This document shows positions 61,268 to 64,000 of a DNA stretch of 64,000 bases, piece after piece. The stretch spans positions 4,712,001-4,776,000 of the forward strand of contig NZ_CP107819.1 of assembly GCF_036346295.1 (NCBI RefSeq), in the 5' to 3' direction. The notes below the pieces were generated by a model. It saw only the letters and a list, made by a program, of their open reading frames with translations. It was not told where the DNA came from and searched no databases. Position numbers and translations under genes: made by a program. Origin of the DNA: Streptomyces sp. NBC_00536. GTDB taxonomy: Bacteria; Actinomycetota; Actinomycetes; Streptomycetales; Streptomycetaceae. Numbering within the stretch: position 1 is the stretch's first letter; each line of letters starts with the position of its first letter.

Positions 61268-62530
61268 CTACCGGCCGCCCGCCGTGCGGGCCGCCGCGAT
61301 GGTGCCGGTGACCTCGCCGAGGCCGACCTTGGTGCCGTCGGGGCCGGGGGCCCAGGCGGTGAGGGTGACGGTGTCGCCGTCCTCCAGGAAGGTCCGCTTG
61401 CCGTCGGGGAGTTCCAGGGCGTCGCGGCCGTTCCAGGTCAGCTCCAGGAGCGAGCCGCGCTGGCCGGTCTCGGGGCCGGAGACCGTGCCCGAGCCGTAGA
61501 CGTCACCGGTGCGCAGGGAGGCGCCGTTGACCGTCATGTGGGCGAGCTGCTGGGCGGCGGTCCAGTACATCGAGGAGAACGGCGGGTGCGCCACCTCGTG
61601 GCCGTTGATGGAGACCGTGATGTGCAGGTCGAAGCCGCCCTGCTCGTCGGCGCCCGCGTCGCTGTCGTCGAGGTACGGCAGCAGGGGGAAGTCCCGGGCG
61701 GGGGGCGCGACGCGGGCCGCGTCCAGGGCCTCCAGCGGGGTGACCCAGGCGGAGACGGAGGTCGCGAAGGACTTGCCGAGGAACGGGCCGAGCGGCACGT
61801 ACTCCCAGGCCTGGATGTCGCGCGCCGACCAGTCGTTCAGCAGGAACAGCCCGAAGACGTGCTCGCGGAAGTCGCCGAGCGGTACGGCCGTGCCCAGTTC
61901 GGACGGGGTGCCGACGACGAAGCCGACCTCCGCCTCGATGTCGAGCTTGATGCTCGGGCCGAAGACGGGCGCCGGGTCGGCGGGCGCCTTGCGCTGCCCG
62001 CAGGGCCGTACGACGTCCGTGCCGGAGACGACGAGGGTGCCCGCGCGGCCGTGGTAACCGATGGGCAGGTGCTTCCAGTTGGGGGTGAGCGCGTCACCGT
62101 CCGGGCGGAAGATCTGACCGACGTTGGTGGCGTGGTGCTCGCTGGCGTAGAAGTCGACGTAGTCCGCGACCTCGTACGGCAGGTGCATCGTGACGGCTTC
62201 GAGCGGCACCAGGTGCGGCTCGACGGCGGGCCGGTGGCCCGGGTCGGTCACCCACGCGGTCAGCGCGCGGCGCACGTCGTGCCAGGCGGTGCGGCCCGCG
62301 GCCAGCAGCGGGTTGAGGGTGGGGCGGCCGAGCAGTCCGGCGTACGGGGACCCGAGCGCGAGGGCGACGGCGCCCGCGTCCAGCACGTACCCGCCGATCC
62401 GCACGCCGATGCGCCGCTGGGGCTCCGCGTCGCCGCCCGTGTCCTCGGCGGTGGAGAACACGCCGTACGGGAGGTTGTGCGGCCCGAACGGGTCGCCCTC
62501 GGGAACGTCGAGGGGGCTCTGCAGGGGCAT
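61268..62530 (-). CDS. fahA: Fumarylacetoacetase
   Basis: 420-residue hydrolase that cleaves 4-fumarylacetoacetate to fumarate and acetoacetate, the last step of tyrosine/homogentisate breakdown. The FAH fold is clear: DFYASEHHATNVG (with the catalytic His and a metal Asp), DIEAEVGFVVG (metal Glu pair), LLNDWSARDIQAWEYVPLGP (metal Asp), GKSFATSVSAWV, and the C-terminal GTVSGPE. Normal length. The ATG at 62530 begins MPLQSPLDVPEGDPFGPHNL. Other homogentisate-pathway genes are not in the window, so it is separate from them. Divergent from the HAD phosphatase gene. Confidence 0.95.
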   Translation of the reverse strand: MPLQSPLDVPEGDPFGPHNLPYGVFSTAEDTGGDAEPQRRIGVRIGGYVLDAGAVALALGSPYAGLLGRPTLNPLLAAGRTAWHDVRRALTAWVTDPGHRPAVEPHLVPLEAVTMHLPYEVADYVDFYASEHHATNVGQIFRPDGDALTPNWKHLPIGYHGRAGTLVVSGTDVVRPCGQRKAPADPAPVFGPSIKLDIEAEVGFVVGTPSELGTAVPLGDFREHVFGLFLLNDWSARDIQAWEYVPLGPFLGKSFATSVSAWVTPLEALDAARVAPPARDFPLLPYLDDSDAGADEQGGFDLHITVSINGHEVAHPPFSSMYWTAAQQLAHMTVNGASLRTGDVYGSGTVSGPETGQRGSLLELTWNGRDALELPDGKRTFLEDGDTVTLTAWAPGPDGTKVGLGEVTGTIAAARTAGGR

Positions 62531-62670
62531 GGGATACTGCCTCGCTTTCCGGGCGGTCCGGGGGTGTCCCGGGTCTTGTTGACACGTTACGTGCCTGGTG
62601 GGGCCTGCGGGAGGCCGGATTCGGGCTCTATTTGTAGGACTTGTCCAACGAGGTCCGTATCCTTGAACCC

Positions 62671-63489
62671 GTGACTTCCGCCCCCCCGCGCGCCCTTCCG
62701 TATGCCCTGATCGCCACTGACCTGGACGGGACGCTGCTGCGCGCAGGTGACACAGTTTCCGCCCGTTCGTACGCGGCGCTCGCGACGGCGCGCGCGGCGG
62801 GCGCCCGGCACATCGTCGTCACCGGGCGCCCCGTCCCGCAGGTCCGGCACGTACTGGAGGACCTCGGCTACACGGGGCTCGCGGTGTGCGCGCAGGGCGC
62901 GCAGGTGTACGACGCGGCGGCCGGGCGCATGCTGCACTCCGTCCCCCTGGACCGGGACCTCGCGGAGGTCGCCCTAGGCAAGATCGAAGCGGAGATCGGC
63001 GAGGTGTTCGCGGCCGTCAACCGGGAGGGGGTGGACGCCGAGATGCTGATAGGGCCGGGCTACCGGATGTGGCACCCGCACCTGCCGACGGTCCGCGTCC
63101 CGCGCCGCGCCGACCTGTGGTCGGCCCCGATCAACAAGGTGCTGCTCCAGCACCCCGAGCTGGACGACGACGAACTGACCCGGGTCGCGCGGGGAGTCGT
63201 CGGTGACCTCGTGAACGTCACGATGGCCGGGGAGCACACGGTGGAACTCCAGCCGCCGGGCATCGACAAGGCGAGCGGCCTCGCGTGGGCGGCCGGTGTC
63301 CTCGGCCTGGAAGCGTCCTCGACGATCGCCTTCGGCGACATGCCGAACGACATCCCCATGTTCACGTGGGCCGCGCACGGTGTCGCCATGGCGAACGCGC
63401 ACCGGGAGCTGGTCGCGGTGGCGGACGAGGTGACCCTGTCGAACGAGGCGGACGGGATCGCGGTGGTCCTGGAGGGCCTGTACGCATAG
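62671..63489 (+). CDS. HAD-superfamily phosphatase, Cof type
   Basis: 272-residue phosphatase of the Cof/sucrose-phosphatase-like subfamily, acting on sugar phosphates or similar. Motif I is ATDLDGTLLRAG with the nucleophilic Asp, motif II the Thr in IVVTGRPVPQ, motif III a Lys in APINKVLLQHP, and motif IV GDMPNDIPMF. The cap domain (about 85-190) lies in between as in type C2b. The GTG at 62671 begins TSAPPRALPYALIATD; the -10-like TATCCT (62658-62663) would give a leaderless mRNA. A reading from 62641 is possible but has no ribosome site. Confidence 0.9.
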   Translation: MTSAPPRALPYALIATDLDGTLLRAGDTVSARSYAALATARAAGARHIVVTGRPVPQVRHVLEDLGYTGLAVCAQGAQVYDAAAGRMLHSVPLDRDLAEVALGKIEAEIGEVFAAVNREGVDAEMLIGPGYRMWHPHLPTVRVPRRADLWSAPINKVLLQHPELDDDELTRVARGVVGDLVNVTMAGEHTVELQPPGIDKASGLAWAAGVLGLEASSTIAFGDMPNDIPMFTWAAHGVAMANAHRELVAVADEVTLSNEADGIAVVLEGLYA

Positions 63490-63532
63490 CGCGCGCCCGC
63501 CCTTTCCCTCCGGGGGCGCCTCCGGCCCGGCA

Positions 63533-63732
63533 AATCCAGCCCGCCCGGCGTTTGAGGGCCCGCCGGAGGCCCCACCGGCCGGTGGCGGTTCTGGGGTGCG
63601 GACGGTGGGGCCGTGCGGCGCTCCTGCCCTCCGGGGGCGCCTCAAACGCCGGCGGGGCTGGATTCGCGGGGTGGCGCTGCCCCGGCAAATCTGGCTCGCT
63701 GGGCACATCCAGCCCGCCCGGCGTTTGAGGGC
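63533..63732. repeat. Palindromic intergenic repeats with GGCGTTTGAGG core (three copies)
   Basis: Between the HAD gene and the right-edge gene lie three copies of a ~25-bp unit: 63533-63559 and 63707-63732 in one orientation, 63640-63664 in the other. The shared core is CCGGCGTTTGAGG, followed or preceded by CAGCCCCGCC-like sequence. The same core occurs twice near 11.65 kb. A GCCGTG-rich dyad lies between them. No gene is present in this 250-bp gap. Confidence 0.85.
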
Positions 63733-63738
63733 GTCGGA

Positions 63739-64000
63739 TCAGCCCGCCGCGCGGGGGAGGCGGCGTTCCCAGGTGCGGTGGAAGAGGACCTCGTCACCCT
63801 CACGGCACACGACCTCGTTCGACGTCACGAAGCCGCCCTCGTCGCACGAGATCTCCGACCGGGTCTCCACCCTCGCGTCCCAGCCCAGCTCGGGCCGGTG
63901 CAGCCGGATCCGCCACCGGGAGAGGGTCCGGGCGGACAGCGGGTCGCCGTCCTCGATCTCGTACACCTCCTCCGCGTCCTCGGTGAACTCCAGCCCGTCC
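63739..64000 (-). CDS. Incomplete gene, hydrolase C-terminal domain (possibly CocE/NonD type)
   Basis: The C-terminal ~85 codons of a gene whose start lies beyond the right edge; the frame stays open to the last base. The visible end reads YEIEDGDPLSARTLSRWRIR, then WDARVETRSEISCDEGGFV and FHRTWERRLPRAAG. The beta-rich pattern with GDPLSARTxxxWR and a late Arg-Thr-Trp is reminiscent of the C-terminal domain of CocE/NonD-type serine hydrolases, but the catalytic part is not visible. Low confidence in the family. Confidence 0.5.
   Translation of the reverse strand, partial: DGLEFTEDAEEVYEIEDGDPLSARTLSRWRIRLHRPELGWDARVETRSEISCDEGGFVTSNEVVCREGDEVLFHRTWERRLPRAAG

Overview
The window is GC-rich actinobacterial chromosome, almost certainly Streptomyces. 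Signs of this are strong third-position G/C, many GTG and TTG starts, ATGA/GTGA start-stop overlaps, a 14-gene nuo operon, the futalosine-type menaquinone genes mqnA and mqnC, F420/LLM oxidoreductases and an XRE-DUF397 regulator pair. No rRNA, tRNA or CRISPR array was seen.

Region 1 (1-8.4 kb): an ABC exporter operon (lipoprotein, MacA-like adaptor, ATPase running off the left edge) is divergent from an OmpR-type two-component system. Next come an L,D-transpeptidase, a 7-TM protein with the key residues of transmembrane terpene cyclases, and a lipoprotein / DUF1023 hydrolase / WXG100-like trio.

Region 2 (8.5-15.1 kb): a catabolic-looking cluster of an LLM oxidoreductase, an SDR, a second LLM enzyme, an N-acyl-D-amino-acid deacylase-like amidohydrolase and an aldehyde dehydrogenase. 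Four copies of the palindrome TGACGnnnCGTCA lie in its two promoter regions and suggest one local repressor.

Region 3 (15.1-24.1 kb): cell-surface and secreted proteins, a MerR regulator fused to a DNA sliding-clamp-like domain, a secreted beta-trefoil protein that may be a pore former, a long inverted repeat built from two palindromic modules, a DsbA-like membrane thioredoxin, a lytic transglycosylase and a cold-shock gene with a terminator-like leader hairpin.

Region 4 (24.3-34.1 kb): respiratory quinone genes mqnA, mqnC, menG and a geranylgeranyl reductase-family gene (possibly menaquinone saturation), interspersed with an esterase, a Ser/Thr kinase, a degenerate amidohydrolase, a glutaminase and a GNAT.

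Region 5 (34.1-41.7 kb): an accessory island between the quinone genes and the NlpC/nuo block. It holds a broken response regulator, an IS5-type transposase scrap, a phage-capsid-like scrap and a decayed graspetide (ATP-grasp RiPP) locus. In that locus a precursor-like gene is translationally coupled to a DNA glycosylase gene. An XRE-DUF397 pair follows; a divergent promoter operator upstream of it recurs in front of the RiPP-glycosylase operon.

Region 6 (41.7-59.9 kb): an NlpC/P60 wall hydrolase divergent from nuoA-N (complex I). The nuo promoter has a Rex-type operator and Crp-like sites, and the operon ends in a strong hairpin. Complex I reduces the menaquinone whose synthesis is encoded in region 4.

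Region 7 (59.9-64 kb): tandem secreted paralogues, fumarylacetoacetase, a HAD phosphatase, palindromic intergenic repeats and a gene running off the right edge.
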